A stretch of DNA of 18,237 bases from DSOS01 sp035286585 (GCA_035286585.1 DATEDC010000010.1:1-18237); one strand, 5' to 3'. Positions 7,648 through 14,866 are shown, counted from the stretch's first letter. Program-made: numbers and translations. Notes: generated from the sequence alone by a model not told the origin.

Positions 7648-8586
7648 ATGCTCGCTATCGCCATCATGATCGAGGGTCAAAACGGTCTCACCTGGCCGCG
7701 CTGGCAGAAAATAGCCCAGGCTGTTGAAGAACTGGGCTTCGCCGGCCTGTACCGTTCGGATCATTACACCAATGCCAACCCGCCAGATAAAGAATCCCTC
7801 GAGCTGTGGGTCTCGCTCACCTGGCTCGCCAGCCACACCCGGCGCCTGCGGTTTGGACCGCTCGTTACGCCGGTCTCATTCCGCCACCCGACCATGACCG
7901 CCAGGATGGCAGCCGCGGTGGATGACCTCTCCGCGGGGCGGTTAACCCTGGGGCTAGGCGCTGGCTGGCAGGAGAGGGAGCACAACAACTACGGTTGGGA
8001 ATTGCTGGATATCGAGGCACGTTTCACCCGCTTTGCAGAAGGGCTGGAGGTGATCACTCGCCTGTTGGACAGCGATGCGCCGGTGGAATTTACCGGCCAA
8101 TACTACCGCCTGAAGGAGGCCATCTTGCTGCCGCGGCCATCCCGCACGGGTGGGCCCCCAATCCTGGTCGGTGGCAATGGCTCCCGTCGCACCCTGCCCC
8201 TGGCAGCGCGTTACGCCAAAGAGTGGAATGCGGTCTATCTATCCGCACAAGAGTTTGCTCGCCTCTCCGCCCGCTTGGACAGCCTGCTGGCTGCCCAGGG
8301 GCGCCAGCCCGGTGATGTTCGCCGCTCGCTCATGACTGGCTGCGTGTTTGGGCGTACCCAGGAAGAGGTCGCTCGTCGAGTTGAACGGCGCACGGGTGGT
8401 CGCTCCACGCCTGAGAAGCTGCGCCAGCGCGGCCTGGTGGTCGGCACCCCGCCCGAAATCGTCGAGCAACTCCAGGCGCTCGCCCAGGCGGGCGTGCAAG
8501 CGGTGATGCTCCAGTGGCTCGACCTGGACGACGTCGCTGGACTGGAAGCCCTGGCTCGCGATGTGCTGCCCCATTTCCATAAGTAA
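7648..8586 (+). CDS. LLM-class flavin/F420-dependent oxidoreductase
   Basis: 312 residues with the luciferase-like monooxygenase TIM-barrel pattern: MIEGQNGLTW on the first strand, a conserved SDHY, LRFGPLVTPVSFRHP, DDLSAGRLTLGLGAGWQEREH, and the late GGNGSRRTLPLAARYA. The MIEGQ/GLTW/RSDH block matches what is known of the Rv1855c-type F420-dependent group, so coenzyme F420 is the likelier cofactor, though FMN cannot be excluded. The substrate is unknown. Start ATG at 7648 with AGGGA upstream. It lies 18 bases after the protease gene and is the last gene before a hairpin-forming repeat, which probably marks the end of this transcription unit. Confidence 0.9.
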   Translation: MLAIAIMIEGQNGLTWPRWQKIAQAVEELGFAGLYRSDHYTNANPPDKESLELWVSLTWLASHTRRLRFGPLVTPVSFRHPTMTARMAAAVDDLSAGRLTLGLGAGWQEREHNNYGWELLDIEARFTRFAEGLEVITRLLDSDAPVEFTGQYYRLKEAILLPRPSRTGGPPILVGGNGSRRTLPLAARYAKEWNAVYLSAQEFARLSARLDSLLAAQGRQPGDVRRSLMTGCVFGRTQEEVARRVERRTGGRSTPEKLRQRGLVVGTPPEIVEQLQALAQAGVQAVMLQWLDLDDVAGLEALARDVLPHFHK

Positions 8587-8623
8587 GTATAAGTTATGCG
8601 CTGTTTCCGGGCTATGCATATGG

Positions 8624-8701
8624 AGGAACCACGGAGACACGAAGACACCAAGTAATAATATTAAAACAAAGGATTCTTCGTGTCTTGGTGCCTTGGTGGT
8701 T
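8624..8701. repeat. imperfect inverted repeat of the ACACGAAG/ACACCAAG phrase type
   Basis: Two copies face each other: the left arm (8624-8652) carries ACGGAGACACGAAG then ACACCAAG; the right arm (8674-8701) is the reverse complement of AACCACC, AAGGCACCAAG and ACACGAAGAA. The core AGACACGAAG (8635-8644) and CTTCGTGTCT (8676-8685) pair perfectly over 10 bases, around a 31-base AT-rich loop. Similar non-coding phrase repeats are widespread between genes of environmental bacteria. Here it fills the 137-base gap between the oxidoreductase and lipoprotein genes. It might end transcription or process mRNA; it encodes nothing recognisable. Confidence 0.75.
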
Positions 8702-8723
8702 AATAACAAAAAAGGTAAGTGAT

Positions 8724-9386
8724 ATGAACAGGAGAATCGTTCGCTCTATTGGTATGATCGTGATGCTGCTCTCTGTCAGCCTGGCTTGCAACCTGGGGTC
8801 CCAGCTCGACCAGGCTCGCCAGACCGCTCAATCGGTCGCCACCGAAGTTCAACAGGGGCGGGATTTTCTCGCCACCTCGCGGGCTATCGCCACCGTTGTG
8901 GGTGGCAGCGGCTTGATCCAGACCGCCCAGGCGCTGGCGACCGAGGTGGGCGACACCGGCTTGCTGGAGACCGCCCAGGCGTACGCCACCGAACAGGGTC
9001 CGGCCCTGCTTGCCACTGCTCAAGCCCTGGCTACCCAACAAGGTCCCGGCCTCCGCGAAACCGCCCAGGCCCTTGCCACCCGGGCGGCCCTCACCCTGGG
9101 TGATAAGCCCGACGATATCCCTGTGGTGGAAGGCGAGCGCCAGAATTACATCGCCTCCAGCCAGCTCGTTTCCTACTTCACCCCGCTTGAATTTCAGCAG
9201 GTGGTCGACTTTTACCGGGCACAGATGCCTGTCAACGGCTGGTCGCCCATCGAGCAGGGGGCAGTCCTGACTGAGAATACCGCCACCTTGAATTATGTTA
9301 AAGGCGAGCGCCTTGTCAGCATCACCCTGACGGTAAATCCGCTGGATAACCACACGATTGTTGTGATCACCCTGCAGGGACAATGA
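8724..9386 (+). CDS. lipoprotein with TAQALAT repeats
   Basis: 220 residues from the ATG at 8724. The signal peptide has a basic start (MNRR), a hydrophobic core, and S-L-A-C with Cys22 as the probable lipidated residue, so the protein is likely anchored outside the cytoplasmic membrane. Residues 34-119 hold six degenerate copies of a 15-17-residue unit with core TAQALAT, predicted helical, alternating with Gly-rich turns. The C-terminal part (about 125-220) has the pattern VVDFYRAQMPVNGW and a beta-rich end, a compact domain often seen in lipoproteins of this phylum. A start 13 codons earlier would add residues read from the inverted repeat and spoil the signal peptide. The stop overlaps the acyl-CoA synthetase ATG (ATGA), so the genes are translationally coupled. 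The function is unknown. Confidence 0.85.
   Translation: MNRRIVRSIGMIVMLLSVSLACNLGSQLDQARQTAQSVATEVQQGRDFLATSRAIATVVGGSGLIQTAQALATEVGDTGLLETAQAYATEQGPALLATAQALATQQGPGLRETAQALATRAALTLGDKPDDIPVVEGERQNYIASSQLVSYFTPLEFQQVVDFYRAQMPVNGWSPIEQGAVLTENTATLNYVKGERLVSITLTVNPLDNHTIVVITLQGQ
8823..9080 (+). repeat. in-frame degenerate tandem repeat coding for TAQALAT units
   Basis: Six units with cores at residues 34-40, 51-57, 67-73, 83-89, 98-104 and 113-119 of the lipoprotein. The spacing settles to exactly 15 residues (45 bases) in the last copies, where the DNA phrase ACCGCCCAGGC is also conserved. This suggests recent in-frame duplication at the 3' end of the array and older, eroded copies at the 5' end. 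Confidence 0.75.
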
Positions 9387-11524
9387 GCGCCTCGCTGGAC
9401 GCATTTTTCCAACCGCAGTCTGTGGCCGTAATCGGCGCTTCCAGCAACCCGGAGAAGCTCGGGCACGCCGTGCTTAAGAATCTCGTCGAAGGCGGCTATG
9501 CTCAGCGCGGCTCCATCTACCCGATCAATCCGGGAGGGGGCGATATCCTCGGCTATCCAGTTTACGCCTCCGTCCTGGAAGTGCCTGAGCCAATCGATCT
9601 GGCGGTCATTGTCATCCCTTACCCCCGCGTGCCGGAAGCTCTGCGCACCTGCGGGCAGAAGGGCATCCCCGCCGCGATTGTGATCAGCGCAGGATTTCGC
9701 GAGGCCGGCATGGAAGGCCTGGAGCGCGAGCGCGAGCTGATCCAGATCGCTCAGGAGTACAACCTCAGATTGATCGGCCCCAACTGCCTGGGGGTGATCG
9801 ACACTTTTACGCCCCTCAACGCCTCCTTCTCGGCGGGCACACCGCCCTCCGGTCCTATGGCTTTCATGTCTCAATCCGGCGCGCTCGGCACCGCGGTGCT
9901 GGATATCGCCATGGCAGGTCGTTTGGGACTTTCGAAATTTGTCAGCCTGGGCAACAAGGCGGATGTCAGTGAAACCGACCTGCTCCAGGCCTGGGTGGAC
10001 GACGCCCACACGCGGGTCATCATGATCTACAGCGAGGGGATGCCTAACGGGCAGGAGTTCATCCAGGTGGCGCAACAGGTGACCCACCGCAAACCGGTGA
10101 TCGCGATCAAGTCCGGCGTCACCCAGTCTGGCTCGCGGGCGGTCTCCTCCCATACCGGCTCGCTGGCAGGTTCCGAGCAGGCTTACCAGGCCGCGTTCAA
10201 ACAGGCCGGCATCCTGCGAGCCGACTCGATGGAAGACCTGTTCGATATGGCCCTTGCGGTCGGTTATCAGCCCGCCCTGAACGGCGAGCGCATCGCCATC
10301 GTCACCAACGCCGGCGGGCCGGGAATCCTGGCGACCGATGCCCTGGAAAAGGCTGGCTTGAGCATGGCCCGCTTCCATGAAGAGACCATCCACGCTCTGG
10401 AGCAGTACCTGCCCGACGCCGCCAGCGCCGCCAACCCGGTGGATGTGCTCGGCGACGCCCGCGCCGATCGCTACCGCTTCGCCCTGGAGACAGTAGCGAG
10501 CGATTCCCAGGTGGATGGGCTGCTGGTTCTGCTCACACCCCAGGCGATGACCGAAATCGAAGCCACCGCTCAGGCGGTTGGTGACCTGGTGAGCAAGATC
10601 ACCAAACCCGTCCTGGCTTGTTTCATGGGCGAGGCGCGCGTCCGGGCCGGGGTCGAGATGTTAAACCAGGTTGGCATCCCCAACTACCCCTTTCCCGAGC
10701 GGGCTGCCCGGGCTTTCAAAGCCATGGCTGAAGACATGCGCAACCGCTCTCGCAGCGCGACAGAACCAGTGAGCTTCCCGGCGGACCGCTACGCCGTCCA
10801 GGAATTGCTCGCCCGGGTGGTTGCTGAAGGCCGCGTCTCTATTGGCGACGCCGAGGCGCGGGCGGTCTTGCAGGCCTACGGCTTACTCATCCCGCGCTCA
10901 GAGCTCGCCAATACACCCGATAAGGCGGTCGAGATCGCCAGCCAGATCGGCTTTCCGGTGGTGCTCAAAATCGCCTCCCCAGATATCCTCCACAAGACCG
11001 ACGTCGGCGGCGTGAAAATCGATCTGCGCGATGCGGAAGACGTGCGTGACGCTTACGAGCTGATGGTCTACCGTGCCCAGCGCTATCTGCCCGAGGCGCG
11101 CATCTGGGGCTGCCTGGTGCAGGAGATGGTCCCTGCCGGCGGGGTTGAAGTATTGGTCGGGATGAACCGCGATCCTCAATTCGGACCGCTGGTGACCTTT
11201 GGCCTGGGCGGCATTTACGTGGAAACCCTCAAAGACGTCGCCTTCCGCGTGGCGCCCTTCTCGCCGGACGAGGCCGAGCAGATGCTGAGCGAGATCCGCG
11301 CCCATGCACTGCTGGATGGCGTGCGTGGCCAGCCCGCGTTGGATAAGCCAGCCATCGTTGACGCCATCCTGCGCATCGGCCAGCTTGTCCAGGATTTCCC
11401 CAGCATAGCTGAGCTGGATATCAACCCGCTGATGGTGTACCCCCAAGGCCAGGGCGTCATCGCCATCGATATGCGCCTGGTCTTATCAACCGAGCCTGGC
11501 ACGCATACAGGAGAGCGCAAATGA
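9383..11524 (+). CDS. ADP-forming acyl-CoA synthetase (acetate--CoA ligase type), fused subunits
   Basis: 713 residues containing both subunits of the NDP-forming acyl-CoA synthetase family. The order is a CoA-binding Rossmann domain (VIGASSNPEKLGHAVLKNL from residue 13), a succinyl-CoA-ligase-like domain with the phosphohistidine His257 in SSHTGSLAG, and a C-terminal ATP-grasp domain (about 485-705, with VVLKIASPDILHKTDVGGV). It interconverts acyl-CoA, ADP and phosphate with free acid, CoA and ATP, a substrate-level phosphorylation step common in archaea and fermentative bacteria. The acyl group (acetyl, propionyl, branched or aryl) cannot be read from the sequence. The ATG overlaps the lipoprotein stop and is preceded by CAGGGA; its own stop overlaps the next ATG (ATGA). 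Cytoplasmic. Confidence 0.94.
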   Translation: MSASLDAFFQPQSVAVIGASSNPEKLGHAVLKNLVEGGYAQRGSIYPINPGGGDILGYPVYASVLEVPEPIDLAVIVIPYPRVPEALRTCGQKGIPAAIVISAGFREAGMEGLERERELIQIAQEYNLRLIGPNCLGVIDTFTPLNASFSAGTPPSGPMAFMSQSGALGTAVLDIAMAGRLGLSKFVSLGNKADVSETDLLQAWVDDAHTRVIMIYSEGMPNGQEFIQVAQQVTHRKPVIAIKSGVTQSGSRAVSSHTGSLAGSEQAYQAAFKQAGILRADSMEDLFDMALAVGYQPALNGERIAIVTNAGGPGILATDALEKAGLSMARFHEETIHALEQYLPDAASAANPVDVLGDARADRYRFALETVASDSQVDGLLVLLTPQAMTEIEATAQAVGDLVSKITKPVLACFMGEARVRAGVEMLNQVGIPNYPFPERAARAFKAMAEDMRNRSRSATEPVSFPADRYAVQELLARVVAEGRVSIGDAEARAVLQAYGLLIPRSELANTPDKAVEIASQIGFPVVLKIASPDILHKTDVGGVKIDLRDAEDVRDAYELMVYRAQRYLPEARIWGCLVQEMVPAGGVEVLVGMNRDPQFGPLVTFGLGGIYVETLKDVAFRVAPFSPDEAEQMLSEIRAHALLDGVRGQPALDKPAIVDAILRIGQLVQDFPSIAELDINPLMVYPQGQGVIAIDMRLVLSTEPGTHTGERK

Positions 11525-12594
11525 AGTCTTTATACATCACCTCCGTCGAACGTCATTCCGGCAAGACTGCCGCTTGCCTGGCGATTGGCAAGCGCCTGCA
11601 GGCCGATGGCTTCAGCGTCGGTTATCTCAAGCCGTTGAGCCTGCAGCCCTGGCGGATAGGCAGGCGCATCGCCGATGAGGACGCCGCGTTTGTGAAAGAA
11701 ACTCTGGGGCTCGAGCTGCCCGCCTGGGAGCTCTCACCGGTGGTCGTCACTCCGGAAATGCTCCGCGAGCGCCTGCGCAGCAAGGGCGCCGTCAACCTGA
11801 TCGAGCAGGTCCAGCGCGCCTGCCAGGCTGCCGGAGAGGGCAAGGATGTCCTGCTCCTGGAAGGGGGCGCCAGCCTGCGCGAAGGCTACGCGGTCGGCTT
11901 GCCAACGCCCGCCGTCGCTGAGGCTCTGGACAGCCAGGTGCTGGTCATCGTAAGATATCGCGACGAAGTGCAGGTTCTGGACGATGTTCTCGCCTCCTAC
12001 CAGCGCCTGGGCTCAGCTTTGAAAGGGGTCTTGTTTAACCGCGTACCCACGGAGGCGCGCCAATATCTGCAGCAAGAAGCAGCGCCATTTTTAGAGAGCC
12101 ACGGCGTCCCGGTGTTCGGCATGCTGCCGGAAACCCGCGGCCTGGAAGCTCTCAGCGTGCAGGAGCTGATCGAAGTGCTTCATGCCCGGGTGCTCACCAA
12201 AGAGGTCAGGACGGACGCCCTGGTGGAGACGCTTACCGTGGGCGCGATGACCGCCGACGCCGCCCTGAGCCGCTTTCGCAAGCAAACCAACAAAGCGGTC
12301 ATCACCGGCGGCGACCGCACCGACATCCAGCTCGCCGCTCTGGAGACCTCCACCACCTGCCTGATCCTGACCGGCAACCTGCAACCCAGCCCGCTGATCG
12401 TCAAGCAGGCCGAAGAGTTCGGCGTTTCCGTGCTGTTGGTCCCGCTAAACACCATGGAGACGGTGGAAGCGATCGAGCGCATCTTCGGCAAGACCCGCCT
12501 GGGACAGCCGAGCAAGCTGCACCAGTTTGAAGCCCTGCTCGCCGAGCACTTCGACCTGGCCCGCCTCTACCGGGCTCTGGGCCTGAAGAGCTAA
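11521..12594 (+). CDS. BioD-like P-loop/DRTGG protein (phosphotransacetylase N-terminal-like)
   Basis: 357 residues. The N-terminal part (1-220) is a dethiobiotin-synthetase-like P-loop domain with TSVERHSGKTAACLAIGK (7-24). The C-terminal part is a DRTGG domain with GGDRTDIQLAALE near residues 263-275. The same pair of domains forms the regulatory N-terminus of some large phosphotransacetylases, but the catalytic phosphotransacetylase domain is absent here. Stand-alone versions are known next to ADP-forming acyl-CoA synthetases; a regulatory or sensing role for acyl-CoA metabolism is an inference. Both boundaries show coupling: a 4-base ATGA overlap upstream, and a stop codon abutting the next ATG downstream. 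Cytoplasmic. Confidence 0.85.
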   Translation: MKSLYITSVERHSGKTAACLAIGKRLQADGFSVGYLKPLSLQPWRIGRRIADEDAAFVKETLGLELPAWELSPVVVTPEMLRERLRSKGAVNLIEQVQRACQAAGEGKDVLLLEGGASLREGYAVGLPTPAVAEALDSQVLVIVRYRDEVQVLDDVLASYQRLGSALKGVLFNRVPTEARQYLQQEAAPFLESHGVPVFGMLPETRGLEALSVQELIEVLHARVLTKEVRTDALVETLTVGAMTADAALSRFRKQTNKAVITGGDRTDIQLAALETSTTCLILTGNLQPSPLIVKQAEEFGVSVLLVPLNTMETVEAIERIFGKTRLGQPSKLHQFEALLAEHFDLARLYRALGLKS

Positions 12595-13545
12595 ATGCCG
12601 TCGATATCCCAATTCCGGCAGGACCCGCGAACGGCATACCTGCTGGTGAACCTGTCCACCCTGCTCTGGTCCAGCAACGTCGCCCTGGGGCGCCTCTTGC
12701 ACAGCCAGGTCGGCCCGGTCACGCTGAGCGCCGCCCGCTTCACCCTGGGGGCGCTGCTCTTTGCCCTGCTGCTGCGCCGCACCTCTTCTCTCAATCCTGG
12801 GCGTAGCCCGCTGACCCGGCGGGACCTGCTCCTCATGGCGGGCATGGGGCTCTCCGGCGTGTTCACTTTTCCGATACTGCTGTATCTATCCCTGCGCTAC
12901 ACAACCGCCACCAACGTCGCCCTGATCAACGGCACCGGGCCCCTGCTCACCCTTCTTTTAGCCGCGCTGTTCCTGAGCGAGCGGGTCAGCCTGGTCTTGG
13001 GGCTTGGTGGCCTGGTCTCTCTTGCCGGGGTGGGGCTGCTGATCAGCGGGAATGGGAGCCCGGGGTATATTCCCGGGCTAGGATTCAACCGCGGGGAAGG
13101 CCTGGCTTTGCTGGCTGTGGGTTTGTGGGGGGTTTACTCGATTCTCGGCCGGCTTGCCACCCGTAGCCACTCCAGCCTCAGGGTGACTGCGGTATCCACC
13201 TGGATGGCCCTGCCCCTGCTGCTGCTCGCCTCGGCCCTGGAATGGCGGGTCAACCCGCCCCAGCTCACCCCACAGGTGATTCTCAGCGCCGTCTACATCG
13301 GCGTCTTCCCTACCGTCATCGCTTTCCTATCCTGGAATGAGGGCGTCCGCCGCGTTGGGCCTAACCAGGCGATGGCTTTTTACAACACCCTGCCCCTGTT
13401 CGGCGCCATGCTGGGATACTTCTTCCTGGGCGAGACCCTGACCGCAAATACCATGTTCGGAGGCTTGATGGTAGTCGGCGGGGGGCTGCTTGCCGCTCTG
13501 TACGGCAGCCCTTCACGTCAAAGGCTTGCACGAAAGCATAATTGA
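12595..13545 (+). CDS. EamA/DMT-family transporter
   Basis: 316 residues, about ten hydrophobic helices in two EamA halves. The first begins at LVNLSTLLWSSNVALGRLL and holds TATNVALINGTGPLLTLLLA; the second begins at GEGLALLAVGLWGVYSILGR and holds PNQAMAFYNTLPLFGAMLGY. Proteins of the drug/metabolite transporter superfamily export amino acids or other small metabolites across the inner membrane; the substrate is not predictable. The start codon directly abuts the previous stop (TAAATG), so expression is probably coupled to the acyl-CoA synthetase operon. The last codons hold the promoter of the first toxin-antitoxin module. Confidence 0.92.
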   Translation: MPSISQFRQDPRTAYLLVNLSTLLWSSNVALGRLLHSQVGPVTLSAARFTLGALLFALLLRRTSSLNPGRSPLTRRDLLLMAGMGLSGVFTFPILLYLSLRYTTATNVALINGTGPLLTLLLAALFLSERVSLVLGLGGLVSLAGVGLLISGNGSPGYIPGLGFNRGEGLALLAVGLWGVYSILGRLATRSHSSLRVTAVSTWMALPLLLLASALEWRVNPPQLTPQVILSAVYIGVFPTVIAFLSWNEGVRRVGPNQAMAFYNTLPLFGAMLGYFFLGETLTANTMFGGLMVVGGGLLAALYGSPSRQRLARKHN

Positions 13546-13554
13546 TGTTATCAT
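13526..13554 (+). promoter_or_regulatory. promoter of the RHH/PIN toxin-antitoxin module
   Basis: TTGCAC (13526-13531) and TATCAT (13549-13554) are spaced by 17 bases. The -35 lies within the last codons of the transporter gene. The -10 touches the left arm of the palindrome at 13553-13574. The antitoxin gene starts 42 bases after the -10, with CAGGAG as ribosome-binding site at 13585-13590. Confidence 0.6.
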
Positions 13555-13574
13555 TACATCTAAAGTGATGTAAT
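13553..13574. promoter_or_regulatory. palindromic operator of the RHH/PIN module
   Basis: ATTACATC (13553-13560) and GATGTAAT (13567-13574) form a perfect inverted repeat with a 6-base spacer, overlapping the -10 and the expected transcription start. GATG at 13544-13547 and CATC at 13580-13583 extend the symmetry. This is the position expected for autorepression by a ribbon-helix-helix antitoxin/toxin complex, as known for such modules. Confidence 0.6.
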
Positions 13575-13596
13575 TCCATCATCGCAGGAGCTGACC

Positions 13597-13842
13597 ATGA
13601 TCCGCACCCAGATCCAAATTACGCCTGAACAGGCACACCGCCTCAAACAACTGGCTGCCAGGGAAGGCAAATCGGTAGCCGAGCTGATCCGCCTAAGCGT
13701 GGACGAGATGCTACGCTCCGGTGGGATCGTAAATCGGGACGACTTGCGAAGAAAGGCAATTGCGGCGGCTGGAATATTGAGCGGCCCGCAAGACCTGGCT
13801 GAAAGCCATGATGCTTACCTGGCTGAGGCGCTGGAGAGATGA
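13597..13842 (+). CDS. ribbon-helix-helix antitoxin (VapB/CopG-like)
   Basis: 81 residues. The N-terminal 45 form a ribbon-helix-helix domain: beta strand IRTQIQIT, helix PEQAHRLKQLAAREG, then KSVAELIRLSVDEML. The acidic, flexible C-terminus would wrap the partner toxin. It should bind the palindrome just upstream and neutralise the PIN protein encoded next, whose ATG overlaps this stop codon. Start ATG preceded by CAGGAG. Its RHH segment resembles that of the third module's antitoxin (about 16 of 38 positions identical by eye) although the toxins are unrelated. Confidence 0.88.
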   Translation: MIRTQIQITPEQAHRLKQLAAREGKSVAELIRLSVDEMLRSGGIVNRDDLRRKAIAAAGILSGPQDLAESHDAYLAEALER

Positions 13843-14252
13843 TGATTTTTATCGACACAGCCGCCTTCCTGGCGGTGCTCAACGCCAATGACAGGTTTCA
13901 TCTGCCAGCCAGGCGCACCTGGGGTGAAATTCTCTCTTCAGAATCGTCCTTGTCCAGCAGCAACTATGTCATCCTGGAAACGACCGCCCTGCTCCAGGGC
14001 AGATTTGGCATGGAAGCCGTGCGCCTGTTCGAAAGCGACATTTTGGCTGTGGTCGATATCGTCTGGGTGGATGAAACCATCCATAACCGAGGGATGAGCG
14101 CTTTGCTGGCCGCCAACCGGCGCGATCTTTCGCTCGTCGATTGCACCAGCTTCGAAATCCTGCGCCAGACCGATCAAGATGAAATATTCACCTTCGATCC
14201 TCATTTTCGCCAGCAAGGATTCAAAGTCATCCCGGAAATTGATGCGCCTTGA
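13839..14252 (+). CDS. PIN-domain toxin (VapC-like ribonuclease)
   Basis: 137 residues with the acidic residues of a PIN-domain, metal-dependent RNase: Asp6 in IFIDT, Glu47 in VILETTALLQ, Asp101 in LSLVDCTSFEIL and Asp120 in FTFDPHFRQQGF. VapC toxins cut tRNA or rRNA; the target here is unknown. All four expected acidic positions are present, so the toxin looks intact. The ATG overlaps the antitoxin stop by four bases; a second ATG directly follows (13842), so the first residue is uncertain by one. The 169 bases after this gene hold the promoter of the next module and no other gene. Confidence 0.9.
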   Translation: MMIFIDTAAFLAVLNANDRFHLPARRTWGEILSSESSLSSSNYVILETTALLQGRFGMEAVRLFESDILAVVDIVWVDETIHNRGMSALLAANRRDLSLVDCTSFEILRQTDQDEIFTFDPHFRQQGFKVIPEIDAP

Positions 14253-14350
14253 CCGTTCGCGACGCCCTTAATACTCAATAGCCTGCAAGGAGTGTGCCCC
14301 AATATCTAAAATTTCGCTGCGCCAATCATTCGTAGCCAGTCAGAGTGGTA

Positions 14351-14388
14351 TTCGAGTGAAGAAGCAAGGTTTGTTATAATTACATGTA
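14351..14388 (+). promoter_or_regulatory. promoter and palindrome of the second (Phd/RelE) module
   Basis: A perfect -10 TATAAT lies at 14375-14380 with a poor -35 (TTCGAG, 14351-14356, spacer 18). The palindrome TACATGTA (14381-14388) immediately follows and could be an operator for the antitoxin. The ATTACAT at 14379-14385 recalls the half-site of the first module. The antitoxin ATG at 14422 has GGAGG at 14411-14415. Confidence 0.5.
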
Positions 14389-14421
14389 GGATTACCTGCT
14401 AAGAACTACCCGGAGGCTGCT

Positions 14422-14646
14422 ATGACCGGTACCCAAGCACTTCAATCAGTGCAATTTGTTACAGTAAAGGGAAAACGCCTGGCGGTGCTATCCGCCGAGG
14501 ACTGGGATGCCTTGGTCGAATGGCTGGAAACAGTGGAAGATATTCAGATAGCCCATCAGGCCCTTGAACACCTTAAAGCCGCAGGCGGGGATCGCGAGCA
14601 AGCTGGGTGGCTGGAATGGGATGAGGCCGAGAAGAAACTCGGATGA
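14422..14646 (+). CDS. Phd/YefM-like antitoxin
   Basis: 74 residues. VQFVTVKGKRLAVLSAEDWD followed by ALVEWLETVEDIQIA matches the beta-strand and helix pattern of Phd/YefM-type antitoxins (strand, then S/PxEEYExLLExLED), and the acidic C-terminus (EWDEAEKKLG) is typical of the toxin-binding tail. The stop overlaps by four bases (ATGA) the start of a RelE-like reading frame, the usual antitoxin-toxin arrangement. The partner toxin is truncated, so this antitoxin may be an orphan. Strong ribosome-binding site. Confidence 0.75.
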   Translation: MTGTQALQSVQFVTVKGKRLAVLSAEDWDALVEWLETVEDIQIAHQALEHLKAAGGDREQAGWLEWDEAEKKLG

Positions 14647-14792
14647 GCCAGTATCGAGTGTACGTTACTCCTGAAGCGCTGGCTGAAATCAAAGACTTAC
14701 CCGGAAATGTCCGTCAGCGTATCCGCCAGACTATTCGAGAATTAGCAACCCAACCCCATCCGATACAAAGTAAGCAGTTACGAATAAATTAG
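14643..14792 (+). pseudogene. truncated RelE/ParE-like toxin
   Basis: A 49-codon frame begins at the ATGA overlap with the antitoxin: SQYRVYVTPEALAEIKDLPG, then NVRQRIRQTIRELATQP and HPIQSKQLRIN, ending in TAG. This is the N-terminal half of a RelE-fold mRNA interferase, normally about 85-95 residues. The second half, with the beta-hairpin and the catalytic Arg/Tyr segment, is missing. None of the frames after the stop continues it before the next promoter begins 18 bases later, so the loss looks like a deletion or replacement by the third module and not a simple frameshift. It is probably inactive as a toxin. Confidence 0.7.
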
Positions 14793-14809
14793 AAATATCT
14801 ACGGAAAAG

Positions 14810-14866
14810 TTGACATTGACAGCACAATAACTTGATGTATAATATATATGTGCATTCATTACACAT
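14810..14866 (+). promoter_or_regulatory. consensus promoter and operator-like repeat of the third (RHH/MazF) module
   Basis: TTGACA occurs twice in tandem (14810-14815 and 14816-14821). The second is followed after 16 bases by TATAAT (14838-14843), so both hexamers match the sigma70 consensus perfectly. Downstream, ATGTG (14848-14852) and CACAT (14862-14866) form an inverted repeat across the expected transcription start. AAAGGAG precedes the antitoxin ATG at 14883. This is the strongest promoter visible in the window. Confidence 0.7.

Noticed and set aside
7168..7836. 222-residue open frame antisense to the protease 3' end and oxidoreductase start
   Set aside because: Crosses two convincing sense genes and shows no recognisable motif; a shadow of their codon bias.
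9293..10393. 366-residue open frame antisense to the acyl-CoA synthetase
   Set aside because: Long antisense frames are common opposite GC-rich genes; the protein is His/Gly/Arg-rich with no domain, and the sense gene is well conserved.
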